Below, piece after piece: positions 15,963-24,277 of a DNA stretch of 64,000 nt (positions within the stretch are counted from its first letter, which is position 1; every line of letters begins with the position of its first letter). This DNA is from Nostoc commune NIES-4072 (GTDB taxonomy: Bacteria > Cyanobacteriota > Cyanobacteriia > Cyanobacteriales > Nostocaceae). The notes beneath the pieces were generated by a model. That model was given only the letters and a program-made list of their open reading frames with translations. It searched no databases and was not told the DNA's origin. The stretch is from assembly GCF_003113895.1 (NCBI RefSeq), contig NZ_BDUD01000001.1, positions 1,024,416 through 1,088,415 on the forward strand, given 5' to 3'. The translations under genes and the position numbers were made by a program.

Positions 15963-16417
15963 CATTCTCAATGGATTTATTGTAAATTTACGTCGTGTAC
16001 AACTTTTTCTCAGACCTAACCCCTAACCCTTTCCCTACAAGGGAAGGGGAGCAAGAATCAAAGCCTCTCAGGGTGGGAAAGAGGAATGGAAGCGGGGTTC
16101 TAAGGATAAGTTGCACATCACGTTAAATTTCACAATAGTCCTAAAAAGGTAATGATAGAGATGGCTGATAGTGTCAGTAGTCAGTGAACAGTAATTAGCG
16201 AAGAATATTATTCAGACTGAGAACTGACCACTGACAACTGACCAAAGAGGCAGGGGAGTCGAGAGCAGGGGACAGGGGGAGAAAGATTCTGGAATTCCCC
16301 GCTTCATTAGGGTTTTAGAGCCAATGAATTTATTTATGGGGTTTTCCCCCTGCTCCCTGCCCCCTGCCCCCTTTCCTCTTCATTGACCACTGATAACTGA
16401 CAACTGACAAAATTGCT
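15963..16417. other. Spacer with dispersed palindromic repeat and STRR-like DNA
   Basis: Positions 16016-16090 carry the repeat CCTAACCCCTAACCC, CTTTCCCTACAAGGGAAGG, GAGCAAGAATCAAAGCCTCTC, closely related to 25103-25190. From 16200 to 16400 there are ACTGACCACTGACAACTGA and GCAGGGGGCAG-type low-complexity tracts. No gene is seen. Confidence 0.6.
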
Positions 16418-17113
16418 ATGGCTGTAATTCGCTTAATTCTATTGGTGGCAGTATTGGGAGGACTAACGCTGTTATTAGTCCAAAATTTCTCACCTGCCCT
16501 ATCGCTAGTATTTTTGGGCGTGCCAACTCAACCATTACCACTAGCGATATGGATTTTGTTTAGTACTGCCACTGGTGCTTTCACATCTATATTGATTGCT
16601 ACTTTATTTAACTTATCCAATTATTTTGGAGGAAGACAACGCCAAACTCCTGACCGCCGAAGCACAACGCCTCGTGCGAAGGCAACCCGTAGAGAAGAAT
16701 TTACATCTCGTCCTGCCAGTTCTCCACCAGCTAGTAAAAAAGAAGAGCCTACTAGTGATGTATTTGATGATTGGGAGACAAATGGCAGTAAAGATGATGA
16801 TTGGAACTTTGATGAAAAGTCAAAGGAAACACCTACTCCTAATTTTCAAGCTCAACAACCTAAAGACTCTACAACTTACGAACGTCAATCAGAAGCCAAA
16901 AGCAGTTCTCAGTCTGGTTCAGTTTATTCCTACAGCTACCGGGAACCAAAAAATACGGCTGCGGGAAAAACTGAATCTGTTTATGATGCTGATTACCGGG
17001 TAATCATCCCCCCTTATCAGCCGCCAACTCCCAATCAAGCCGATGATGATGATTGGGAATTTTTTGATGATGATGATGATTTTGAAGATGATGGTAAACG
17101 CCCCCGTCGGTAA
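16418..17113 (+). CDS. LapA-domain membrane protein with acidic disordered tail
   Basis: A 231-residue protein. Residues 5-22 and about 40-64 are two membrane helices separated by VQNFSPALSLVFLGVPTQPL, the pattern of the LapA (lipopolysaccharide assembly protein A, DUF1049) domain. The following 165 residues are polar and disordered, with repeated acidic/aromatic clusters (DVFDDWETN, DDDWNFDEK, DDDDWEFFDDDDDFEDDGK) typical of cyanobacterial versions. Function in cyanobacteria is unknown. ATG start. A convergent small gene begins 20 bases past the stop. The Asp-rich end is also a GATGAT simple-sequence tract at DNA level (17040-17095). Confidence 0.75.
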   Translation: MAVIRLILLVAVLGGLTLLLVQNFSPALSLVFLGVPTQPLPLAIWILFSTATGAFTSILIATLFNLSNYFGGRQRQTPDRRSTTPRAKATRREEFTSRPASSPPASKKEEPTSDVFDDWETNGSKDDDWNFDEKSKETPTPNFQAQQPKDSTTYERQSEAKSSSQSGSVYSYSYREPKNTAAGKTESVYDADYRVIIPPYQPPTPNQADDDDWEFFDDDDDFEDDGKRPRR

Positions 17114-17132
17114 GATGTAGCAGGCTACGTCT

Positions 17133-17327
17133 CTATTTGATGCCACACCGCTCTCTAGACTCTTGCTTGACCTTACCAGTCATGGCAGCTTCTTGCAAAG
17201 TCATGAAAGCATTAAAATCTTCCAAGTCATACCGGGAAGTCAACAGTTGTCGTAGTTGATTTTCAGCTTCCACTGTCAAATAGCCAGTTGCTAAAGCTTT
17301 TTGTACAACATCACGAATTCGAGTCAT
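17133..17327 (-). CDS. Small conserved cyanobacterial protein
   Basis: About 64 residues from the ATG at 17327 (MTRIRDVVQKALATGYLTVE, then NQLRQLLTSRYDLEDFNAFM). An upstream ATG at 17360 would add MNKYRMDEAST. The sequence is mostly helical and charged and resembles short uncharacterised cyanobacterial proteins; no domain or active site is recognised. It is convergent with the LapA-domain gene. The 800 bases upstream have no other gene. Confidence 0.6.
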   Translation of the reverse strand: MTRIRDVVQKALATGYLTVEAENQLRQLLTSRYDLEDFNAFMTLQEAAMTGKVKQESRERCGIK

Positions 17328-17360
17328 AGTTGACGCCTCATCCATCCTATATTTATTCAT

Positions 17361-18164
17361 TCAGGCTTATTGGGGTGAAATATGCAGTAGTCTTTGTGCC
17401 GAAATTTCAACTTGGCAAGCTTTTGTGGGTGATCGCAGGATATAAGTCATTATTTACACCTTTATAGGAAACATTTAATTGATTAGGGCTTGTTATAACT
17501 GAACTTTTAGAAAAACGACCCGGTGCTAGTAGAAACACAGTGTTGTGTATACTTAAATTTACTCACCAGAGTTAAAATTCGTACTATTTAAATAGACAGA
17601 AATTGTTTGGATAAAGTTTCAAACAAGCTATATTAATTTTTTGGTTAAGCATAGCGATCGCTATGCAGCAAATACAAAGTTACATCATGGATATTATTAG
17701 ATTTCTGAAAAATTCATCGTTTATTATTTGTGGTAATTTCACAGAATAATCTTAATATTTTAGTTAATTTTAATACATTAATAACGACAATTGATTCTTC
17801 TTAAATAGAAGATGAATTTGTATAACTTAAAAATAAACCAGGAGTCAGAATACAGAATTCAGAATACTTTACCCATAAAGGGATAGAGTTTTAAGGCGAG
17901 AATATTTTAATTTTTTTCGCTTAACTTCGGGCAAGGTTTTAACCAATATTCGTCACCCACTCGTACAGAATTAATATTGAATTCTGACCGGAGCAACGGA
18001 AACGTCTCCGGCTTTGCTCTTGAGTTCTGAATTCTTCTTATAAATAAAAGCTTTCAAATAAATTCAAGTTGATAGCTAATTTCTTCTGGCACAAGAACTT
18101 CCCAGATTAAAATTCAAGTATTTTTAAATCCGAGATTAAGTCGTTAAGTTTATAATTAGAAACT
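17361..18164. other. AT-rich 0.8-kb gap, no gene seen
   Basis: Largely AT-rich sequence without a plausible coding frame. It carries one HIP1 octamer near 17654, ATTCAGA-type heptamer fragments near 17850-17870 and GAATTCTGA near 17980 and 18030. The aroK promoter is presumably in the last 150 bases. Confidence 0.4.
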
Positions 18165-18776
18165 GTGACTCAGCACGGGCTAAACCTTAGCTATCCGCTA
18201 ACAGAACTTAGAATTGGAGCGAAACAACTGGTGAGCAGCTTATTACAAGGAGTTAACTTGTATTTAATTGGGATAATGGGCGTTGGTAAGACGACAGTAG
18301 GGCGCTTACTAGCGAAGGAATTGGGTTATGGGTTTTTGGATACCGATAATGTTATTGCCCAAGTAACAGGTAAATCTATCAATCAGTTATTTGCACAAGT
18401 TGGTGAAGTAGGGTTTCGCAAGCTAGAAAGCGACGTACTTTCACAAGTTTGTGCTTTTACAAAGTTGACTATCGCAACCGGGGGAGGCATTGTACTGCGG
18501 CAAGAAAACTGGGGTTATCTGCACCACGGTTTGATAGTCTGGCTAGATACGCCAGTGGAGATAATTTACAGCCGTTTAGCTGAGGATACCACAAGACCAC
18601 TGCTGCAAGATGCTGATCCTAAAGGGAAATTGCGATCGCTCCTCGAACAACGAACACCACTTTACTCTCAAGCCGACTTGCATATCACCGAGCGAGAGGG
18701 AGATACACCTGAAGACGTTGCCAAACGAATACTTGAGGCAATTCCTAGCGTACTAAAAAAAACTGTTTCTCATTAA
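18165..18776 (+). CDS. aroK: Shikimate kinase
   Basis: A 203-residue kinase that phosphorylates shikimate with ATP in the chorismate pathway. Walker A GIMGVGKTT at residues 36-44; shikimate-binding FLDTDNVIAQVTGKSI and IATGGGIVLR; lid arginine region RLAEDTTRPLL. The frame begins with GTG at 18165, giving a 30-residue extension before the P-loop core, common in cyanobacteria. The last 48 codons (from 18631) are partly duplicated downstream at 19537-19628, after the xisH-xisI pair, so the 3' end of this gene has been involved in a rearrangement. The gene itself is intact. Confidence 0.92.
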   Translation: MTQHGLNLSYPLTELRIGAKQLVSSLLQGVNLYLIGIMGVGKTTVGRLLAKELGYGFLDTDNVIAQVTGKSINQLFAQVGEVGFRKLESDVLSQVCAFTKLTIATGGGIVLRQENWGYLHHGLIVWLDTPVEIIYSRLAEDTTRPLLQDADPKGKLRSLLEQRTPLYSQADLHITEREGDTPEDVAKRILEAIPSVLKKTVSH

Positions 18777-18796
18777 TAGGGAATATTAATCTAACT

Positions 18797-19213
18797 GTGT
18801 CTGCAAAAGATATTTTTCATGAATCAGTTAAAAAAGCTTTGCAAAAAGAACAATGGAGGATTACGAGCGATCCATTAAAATTTAAATTTGGGGAAGTCAA
18901 TTTCCAAATTGATTTAGGCGTAGAGAAAATAATTGCCGCAGAAAAAGGAAATGAAAAAATAGCAATTGAAATCAAAAGCTTTTTAAACCCCTCGGCAATT
19001 ACAGATTTTTACTCTGCTTTGGGACAATTTCTTAGTTACCGTCTAGCATTAGCAGGATATGAACCAGAGCGAATCTTATACTTAGCAGTTCCATTGGATA
19101 CGTACAAAACATTTTTTCAACTGGAATTTACTCAAACTGCGATCAAACAGTATCAGGTGCTATTAATTGTTTACAATCCAGTAGATGAGGTGATTGTAGA
19201 GTGGATAAACTAG
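18797..19213 (+). CDS. xisH: XisH family protein (PD-(D/E)xK fold)
   Basis: A 138-residue member of the XisH family, named for a factor controlling excision of the fdxN element in heterocysts of Anabaena. Most homologues lie in standalone xisH-xisI pairs with no such element. The sequence shows a nuclease-like core: FQIDLG (Asp39) and AIEIKSF (Glu58-x-Lys60), which fits PD-(D/E)xK. Start is GTG at 18797, 20 bases after the aroK stop. It overlaps xisI by 13 bases, indicating translational coupling. Its direct biochemical activity is not established in what I can see; excision control here is unlikely as no fdxN element is present. Confidence 0.9.
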   Translation: MSAKDIFHESVKKALQKEQWRITSDPLKFKFGEVNFQIDLGVEKIIAAEKGNEKIAIEIKSFLNPSAITDFYSALGQFLSYRLALAGYEPERILYLAVPLDTYKTFFQLEFTQTAIKQYQVLLIVYNPVDEVIVEWIN

Positions 19214-19536
19214 CAAAATATCAAGAATATGTTAAAACATTGTTAACGAACTATGCCAGTGATGATGTCTCGGATAACAATGTCGAAGTCCAACTGATTT
19301 TAGACACAGAACGAAATCATTATCAATGGATGAATGTAGGTTGGCAAGGATTTAATCGTATTTATCGATGCGTTATCCATTTTGATATTAAAGATGGCAA
19401 AATCTGGCTACAACAGAACTTAACCGATCGCAATCCAGCAGAGGAATTAGTGATGATGGGAGTACCACGAGAGGATATTGTCTTGGGTTTGCAAGCTCCA
19501 TACAAGCGTCAGTATACAGATTATGGCGTAGCGTAA
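19201..19536 (+). CDS. xisI: XisI family protein
   Basis: A 111-residue XisI protein, the constant partner of XisH. Family features: LAKYQEYVKTLL at the start, VEVQLILDTERNHYQWMNVG in the middle and MGVPREDIVLGLQAPYKRQY at the end. Start is GTG at 19201 inside the end of xisH. XisH-XisI pairs are scattered and numerous in cyanobacterial genomes and look like a small selfish or conflict module, with XisI as a possible regulator of a XisH nuclease; this is inference. The stop codon is immediately followed by the duplicated aroK tail. Confidence 0.9.
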   Translation: MDKLAKYQEYVKTLLTNYASDDVSDNNVEVQLILDTERNHYQWMNVGWQGFNRIYRCVIHFDIKDGKIWLQQNLTDRNPAEELVMMGVPREDIVLGLQAPYKRQYTDYGVA

Positions 19537-19628
19537 TGCGATCGCTCCTCGAACAACGAATATCACTTTACTCTCAGCGAATACTTGAAGCAATTCTTAA
19601 CGTTCTCAAAACACAAGTTTCTCATTAA
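19537..19628 (+). pseudogene. Partial copy of the aroK 3' end
   Basis: Starting one base after the xisI stop, TGCGATCGCTCCTCGAACAA repeats exactly the aroK sequence at 18631-18650; it continues CACTTTACTCTCA, then after a loss of about 55 bases resumes GCGAATACTTGAAGCAATTC and ends GTTTCTCATTAA, against the aroK end GTTTCTCATTAA. Outside the gap most bases agree. It has no start or kinase core, so it is a remnant. Together with the true aroK end it frames xisH-xisI as a direct repeat. Confidence 0.85.
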
Positions 19629-19639
19629 AAAGACTCAAA

Positions 19640-19792
19640 TTACCAAATTTTGCCCATCCGCAGGATAAACCCTGGTAATTCTGGATTACCCGTAACTGCT
19701 TCGGGATTTTCCAAAATTTCAATTTCTCGATTCGGATGGTAAATGTAGACTTTTCGATTTTGCCGATCAATTAACCAGCCTAGTAACTTCAA
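19640..19792 (-). pseudogene. C-terminal remnant of a Uma2-family (DUF820) endonuclease
   Basis: On the minus strand a frame bounded upstream by a stop at 19793-19795 encodes 50 residues: LLGWLIDRQNRKVYIYHPNR, then EIEILENPEAVTGNPELPGF and ILRMGKIW. This is the usual C-terminus of the Uma2 PD-(D/E)xK family, abundant in cyanobacteria. The N-terminal part with the catalytic Asp and ExK is absent, so it is a decayed fragment. It sits just past the aroK tail duplicate, adding to the signs of rearrangement. Confidence 0.75.
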
Positions 19793-20005
19793 TTAGCCGA
19801 TGGAGAATCGGTGTATCCATATTTCTCCTGATAATTTTCGATTTTGGTTGCTAGTCCTTCTTTTATAGATTTTCACATTTCTGAGACGAACTAAACAGCT
19901 ATGGCTGATCAGTACAGACATACTCAATGGCATCAGAGATTGTGACGAGTTACAAAGTCTTCTACACTTACTGAAATAGGTTTTAACTCTTAACGGCAGC
20001 TCCTC

Positions 20006-20902
20006 ATGACGGTCAACGATTCTGAATACATCAGGCAAGCTGAAGCCACTCGTGTACGTGTACTAAGCGAAGCACTACCTTATATTCAACAATTTGCCGG
20101 TCGCACTGTTGTTGTCAAATATGGCGGCGCAGCCATGAAAGATAGCGCACTCAAAGACAAAGTTATCCGCGACATTGTATTCTTATCCTGCGTCGGCTTG
20201 CGTCCGATTGTAGTCCACGGCGGTGGCCCAGAAATTAACAGTTGGTTAGATAAGCTGGGAATCGAACCACAATTTAAGAATGGTTTGCGAGTCACTGATG
20301 CCGCCACAATGGATGTGGTGGAAATGGTTTTAGTTGGTCGAGTTAATAAAGAAATTGTCTCCTTGATTAACCAAGCTGGTGGATTGGCTGTAGGACTTTG
20401 CGGTAAAGACGGTAATCTATTTACAGCCCGTTCTCAAGGTGAAGAAGGTATTGGCTTTGTAGGGGAAGTCAGCAATGTAAATATCAAGATTTTAGAAACC
20501 CTCGCTAGCAATGGTTATATTCCGGTAGTCTCTAGCGTCGCCGCAGATGAGACGGGACAAGCTTATAACATTAACGCCGATACTGTAGCCGGAGAAATAG
20601 CCGCAGCATTAGGAGCAGAAAAGTTAATTTTACTGACCGACACCAGTGGAATTTTAAAAGATTACAAAGACCAATCTACTTTGATTCCGAAAGTAGATAT
20701 CCGTGAAGCACGCGAGTTGATTGCCAATGGTATAGTTAGCGGTGGGATGATTCCCAAAGTTAGTTGTTGTGTGCGATCGCTTGCTCAAGGAGTCCGGGCA
20801 GCACACATCATCGATGGTCGCATTCCCCACGCCCTGTTACTAGAAATCTTTACTGATGTTGGGATTGGGACGATGATTCTGGGTTCGCAGTTTACTTATT
20901 AA
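20006..20902 (+). CDS. argB: Acetylglutamate kinase
   Basis: A 298-residue amino-acid kinase that phosphorylates N-acetylglutamate, the controlled step of arginine synthesis in cyanobacteria. Motifs: [10 protein letters not shown] for ATP phosphate binding, [17 protein letters not shown] for substrate, [20 protein letters not shown] and the C-terminal [10 protein letters not shown]. In this phylum the hexameric enzyme is activated by P-II (glnB, present at 43205), which relieves arginine inhibition. The N-terminal helix before the kinase core ([20 protein letters not shown]) is the kind needed for hexamer formation and arginine control. ATG at 20006. A palindromic repeat follows the stop. Confidence 0.95.
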   Translation: MTVNDSEYIRQAEATRVRVLSEALPYIQQFAGRTVVVKYGGAAMKDSALKDKVIRDIVFLSCVGLRPIVVHGGGPEINSWLDKLGIEPQFKNGLRVTDAATMDVVEMVLVGRVNKEIVSLINQAGGLAVGLCGKDGNLFTARSQGEEGIGFVGEVSNVNIKILETLASNGYIPVVSSVAADETGQAYNINADTVAGEIAAALGAEKLILLTDTSGILKDYKDQSTLIPKVDIREARELIANGIVSGGMIPKVSCCVRSLAQGVRAAHIIDGRIPHALLLEIFTDVGIGTMILGSQFTY

Positions 20903-20912
20903 GAGTATTGAG

Positions 20913-20938
20913 TACAGACGCGATTAATCGCGTCTGTA
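20913..20938. repeat. REP-like palindrome, copy A (after argB)
   Basis: A perfect 26-bp palindrome centred on GCGATTAATCGC with TACAGAC/GTCTGTA arms, 10 bases past argB. Other copies are at 33613, 33653, 43554 and 52294. It could double as a terminator stem, although no T-run follows. Confidence 0.85.
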
Positions 20939-20982
20939 CAAGAGTTAGAAGTTTGGGGTAAAAATCTCTCCCTTATCTCTCT

Positions 20983-21387
20983 TTACCGGGGATAAATGAA
21001 AACACGCGATCGCCCGCCGCTAAATGGTCTACGATGCCATGAATTATCTATAATCACCGGATTAACTATGGTTGAGTCTCGAATTGCCGGATTAATCAAA
21101 GTCGGATTAATCAGCGTGGAATTTCTCACGTTCTGCCTGAACTGGGGATAGTAATAATCGGGGTAATTATTGCGTTGTGGCATTAGTCCCGTTGCTGGGT
21201 CTACAGGCATAGGTGTGGGAATCGGACTACCATAAATGAAGGAACCGACAGGAGGCGATTGCCTGATTCCATAACCAGGTGTGAGAATCGGATTACCATA
21301 AATGAAGGAACCTACAGCAGGCGATGTTTGACGACAAGCTGCTTCGCATCTACGCCTAACTCCATAACCACCATCAATCACGATCAC
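20983..21387 (-). CDS. Hypothetical protein, possibly a truncated secreted protein
   Basis: A 134-residue frame from GTG at 21387. It has a two-copy internal repeat (SPAVGSFIYGNPILTPGYGI, then SPPVGSFIYGSPIPTP) followed by NSTLINPTLINPAIRDSTIV and an Arg-rich end SGGRSRVFIYPR. Short Asn/Ile/Pro-rich proteins like this in Nostoc usually have a signal peptide, but here an in-frame TAA precedes the GTG by only four codons, so the N-terminus may be lost. The DNA shows the matching tandem duplication (GGTTATGGA ... TTCCTTCATTTATGGTA twice). Family unknown. Confidence 0.4.
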   Translation of the reverse strand: MIVIDGGYGVRRRCEAACRQTSPAVGSFIYGNPILTPGYGIRQSPPVGSFIYGSPIPTPMPVDPATGLMPQRNNYPDYYYPQFRQNVRNSTLINPTLINPAIRDSTIVNPVIIDNSWHRRPFSGGRSRVFIYPR

Positions 21388-21426
21388 AGAGGTAAATTAA
21401 ATAGCAAAAAACCTAATTAAACTTGC

Positions 21427-21612
21427 TCATACTTCATCACGAATAAAGCTTCTGGCGAATCTTTCTAGCAATTCACTAATACTTATATCTTGATTGCCAG
21501 CCTGGATAACTAAAATCTCCCAAGCTGTATTTGTTAGCCATATCCCATGCTTGTATTTCAACTCTTCATAAAATAGTGGTTGATCGCGTGTGGCTTTTTT
21601 ACCTTTTCTCAT
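21427..21612 (-). CDS. Small protein divergent from TnpB
   Basis: A 61-residue protein: MRKGKKATRDQPLFYEELKY, then KHGIWLTNTAWEILVIQAGN and ISISELLERFARSFI. The pattern of LT-x-TAWE followed by ISISELLERFAR looks like small ribbon-helix-helix or DNA-binding proteins frequently found beside cyanobacterial TnpB genes. It is divergent from tnpB with 60 bases between the starts, so it could bind and control that promoter. No function is proven; a free-standing antitoxin-like regulator is the alternative. Confidence 0.6.
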   Translation of the reverse strand: MRKGKKATRDQPLFYEELKYKHGIWLTNTAWEILVIQAGNQDISISELLERFARSFIRDEV

Positions 21613-21672
21613 TGCTAAATCCAGCTTAGTAGACTAAACTAATTGTAGTGCAGACAAGTAAGATAAGCCACG

Positions 21673-22854
21673 ATGTATTCACTAAAGCTAGAGTTAAAAC
21701 TCAATAACAAGGAAAAAACTCGACTTAGTGGATGCGCTGGTTTTGCAAGGTTTGTTTACAACTATGGACTGTCGATGCTTGTCCAGTCCTGGGAGTTTGA
21801 AGGCATAAAGGCAAGTGACTCTAAACGTTTATCAGCAATAGAAAAGGTATTTACTAATTATGTAAAAGCAAGTCCTGATTACGCTTGGATGCAGCAGTAT
21901 CCCTCAGCCATTTATTCGTCGGCGTTTCGTAACTTAGGAAAAGCCTTTGATAGATGGCGCAAAGGTGAATCTGATTTCCCCCGATTTAAGTCTAAAAAGC
22001 GTGGCGATAGTTTTACTGTTCTGAAGAAAGCAGGTATTTATCCTACCAAGGGTGAACCAATGTTGCCTTTTAGCAATAGGCAGGTCTTATACCCAGGCAA
22101 GCAGATTACTGTCCCAGGACTGGGTAGTTTTAGGCTTAAAAGAGCAATACCGTTTCTATGCTCGAGTCAAACTTTTACCATCTCTAGAACTGCTGAGAAA
22201 TGGTTCGTAGCGTTTATGTTAGATGCCGATGTTATTCCACCAATAATTCACCCTATGGAATCTGTTGGAGTTGACTTAGGCATCAAATGTTTTGCTACAT
22301 TGTCCGATGGCACAACAATTACAGCTCCACCGCAGTTGAAAATAGCGAAAATCAAGTTAAGTAAGCAGCAGTGGCATAATCGTAATAAACAGTTTGGCAA
22401 TCGAAAAAAAGCTATTAGGGCATCAAATAAGGCTAAACAGTATTTTGGTGAGATAGCCAAAACTCACGCCCACCTCGCTAATATTCGCCAAGACTTTCTA
22501 CAAAAAACCACTACCGATATTAGCCGCAACTACTACCGGATTCGGATTGAGGATCTGAATATTAGCCAGATGATGGCTAATCATAAACTCTCCAATGCGA
22601 TCGCCAATCTCGGATTGTATGAGTTTAGGCGAATGCTCACATACAAGCAGCCATTTTTTGGGACTAGGGTTGAGTTAGTTGACCGATGGTTTCCTAGCTC
22701 TAAGACCTGCTGCGAATGTGGTCATATTCAGTCAATGCCCTTATCAGAACGAGTATTTGTATGTGAAGCAGGATGCGGCAATATTAGAGATCGTGATGAG
22801 AACGCCTCGATCAACTTGAGGGATGCCCCTTTCGACAAGATACGGTTGGCTTAA
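21673..22854 (+). CDS. tnpB: TnpB, RNA-guided nuclease of IS200/IS605-type element (no TnpA)
   Basis: A 393-residue TnpB. RuvC residues are all present: Asp201 in VGVDLGIK, Glu293 in RIEDLNIS and Asp375 in DRDENASINL. The zinc ribbon has CCECG (346-350) and CEAGCG (364-369). N-terminal helices and the RFKSKKRGDSF segment are normal. Family knowledge: TnpB cuts DNA next to a transposon-adjacent motif using an omega RNA made from the element's right end. No tnpA frame is nearby, so the element can move only with help. ATG at 21673. Length is normal, so it is likely functional. Confidence 0.92.
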   Translation: MYSLKLELKLNNKEKTRLSGCAGFARFVYNYGLSMLVQSWEFEGIKASDSKRLSAIEKVFTNYVKASPDYAWMQQYPSAIYSSAFRNLGKAFDRWRKGESDFPRFKSKKRGDSFTVLKKAGIYPTKGEPMLPFSNRQVLYPGKQITVPGLGSFRLKRAIPFLCSSQTFTISRTAEKWFVAFMLDADVIPPIIHPMESVGVDLGIKCFATLSDGTTITAPPQLKIAKIKLSKQQWHNRNKQFGNRKKAIRASNKAKQYFGEIAKTHAHLANIRQDFLQKTTTDISRNYYRIRIEDLNISQMMANHKLSNAIANLGLYEFRRMLTYKQPFFGTRVELVDRWFPSSKTCCECGHIQSMPLSERVFVCEAGCGNIRDRDENASINLRDAPFDKIRLA

Positions 22855-22945
22855 CCGAAATTTACGCCCGTTGACAAGAAGATGCCGACATCCTTGGTGG
22901 ACACGGGAAGAAATCTCTATTCTTAAGCTAAAGCTTAAGTTTAGG
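22780..22945 (+). ncRNA. Candidate omega RNA / right end of the TnpB element
   Basis: In this family the guide RNA overlaps the 3' end of tnpB and runs to the element end. Here the sequence after the stop contains CATCCTTGGTGGACACGGG and then a tight hairpin CTTAAGCT-AA-AGCTTAAG (22922-22939), resembling right ends of cyanobacterial IS605-like elements. The exact end is not visible without an empty site. Confidence 0.4.
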
Positions 22946-23223
22946 TAAGTATTTTGAAGCACTGTGCAGAAGCTGGAACAATGCTTACACCCATAACTGC
23001 TAAAGTTATGGCGGCTTTGAGCCAATTAAGTTGCAAATGCTTGATTTTCAACATATTTTGCTCACTTGTATTCGATACCGGAATTTTTAATTAGAAAATA
23101 ATCGCAGCTACTTAATTAAAATTTTAGAAGTTTATTTAGTTTCAGGTTGCCAGCTTTTGAAAAAATTCCAAAAAGATTGCTGGTATTGGCAAAATTAAAA
23201 TAGTGCTGATTTTTATATAAGCC
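22946..23223. other. Spacer between the TnpB element and the TPR gene
   Basis: AT-rich with no gene; contains TAACTGCTAAAGTTATGGC at 22995-23013, a weak palindrome. It carries whatever promoter serves the TPR gene. Confidence 0.35.
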
Positions 23224-23766
23224 GTGAGTGTAGAAAGTTTAGAAATTGCTAAAACCCGCTACCAGGCTGGGAAAGCTGCCTTTGAAAATGGGCAATACCG
23301 CGAAGCCATAGAAAATTTAGAAAAGGCCAGCGCCCTGTTAGCTCGTAATTCTCGCCTTGGGGGGGAAGTAGAAATCTATCTGGTGACAGCTTATGAAGCA
23401 GCTGGACGCACCGATGATGCGATCGCTCTTTGCGAAAAACTTAAACGCCATGCCCATTTTGAAATTGGCAAACAAGCGCGACGGATGCTTTACATCTTAA
23501 AAGCACCAAAGCTAAAAAGACCCAGCGAGTGGATGACCGAAATCCCCGATTTGGGCGCACTAGCCGATAATGAACTCAAAATTTCTATTCCTGCTAAGTC
23601 TACTAAATCTTCTGTGCAGCAGAAACCTAAACCTACAGAGCCAGAATTCGTTGATCTCAGTCAGGTCAATACCAGAGATAATCGCTTTATCTGGGTGGCG
23701 CTAATTGCTATTGCTTTAACCATCTCATACTTGGTTTGGTTAAATTTTTCAGGAACCCCCGGCTGA
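23224..23766 (+). CDS. TPR-like protein with C-terminal membrane anchor
   Basis: A 180-residue protein starting with GTG at 23224. Residues 5-95 contain two or more TPR-like helical hairpins (YQAGKAAFENGQYREAIENL, then EIYLVTAYEAAGRTDDAIAL). Residues 95-155 are a linker with lysine- and proline-rich stretches. Residues 157-175 (FIWVALIAIALTISYLVWLN) form one membrane helix, so it is a tail-anchored protein with the TPRs in the cytosol. In cyanobacteria such a gene commonly precedes a DUF3153 gene, as here. Partner and function are unknown. Confidence 0.75.
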   Translation: MSVESLEIAKTRYQAGKAAFENGQYREAIENLEKASALLARNSRLGGEVEIYLVTAYEAAGRTDDAIALCEKLKRHAHFEIGKQARRMLYILKAPKLKRPSEWMTEIPDLGALADNELKISIPAKSTKSSVQQKPKPTEPEFVDLSQVNTRDNRFIWVALIAIALTISYLVWLNFSGTPG

Positions 23767-24154
23767 TCCTAACAGTAGATATTTCCGTACTGGGGTTCCT
23801 TGCTGCTTTTGCAGCCCGTTCGTCACTCAGCAGTATAATGCTCTTCCATCACTCTCTCCAGAGGAAAAAACAATAATCCTTGCTACACAAAACTTTCAGG
23901 CAAAACTGATGATTCTAGCCATAATGTTAAAAAATAAAGCTCGAAACCCAGTTTTTGTCTCTTGTTTACAAGTTGGCTGAGATTTTCTTTGACCAGAGTG
24001 ATGGAAGAGCGATAAGTTCGGATTAGATCCTCCCGCCTGCGGCGACCCCCTTAAAAAGGGGGGTTGGGGGGATCTTCCAGAGATAAAGCAAGTTAACCGA
24101 ACCGTATTGCGCCGCCCAGTAGTAGAAGTCAAGATTGGTTAAAAAGTTTGACTT
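23767..24154. other. Spacer with 16-bp inverted repeat and C/G-rich repeat
   Basis: GCTCTTCCATCACTCT (23840-23855) is matched by AGAGTGATGGAAGAGC (23995-24010), perfect 16-bp arms about 140 bases apart. Next to it, 24028-24076 is a repeat (GATCCTCCCGCC, CCCCCTTAAAAAGGGGGG, TTGGGGGGATC). No gene is seen. Confidence 0.65.
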
Positions 24155-24277
24155 TTGGGGATATTTATGATTTCAAATTCTTCAATTTTTGGGAAGATTT
24201 TCTTTTGGCTAATTAGACCATTTAGTTTTGTATTGACAAATATGAAATTTCTCTCAGTACTGAATGGTCGGAATCGA

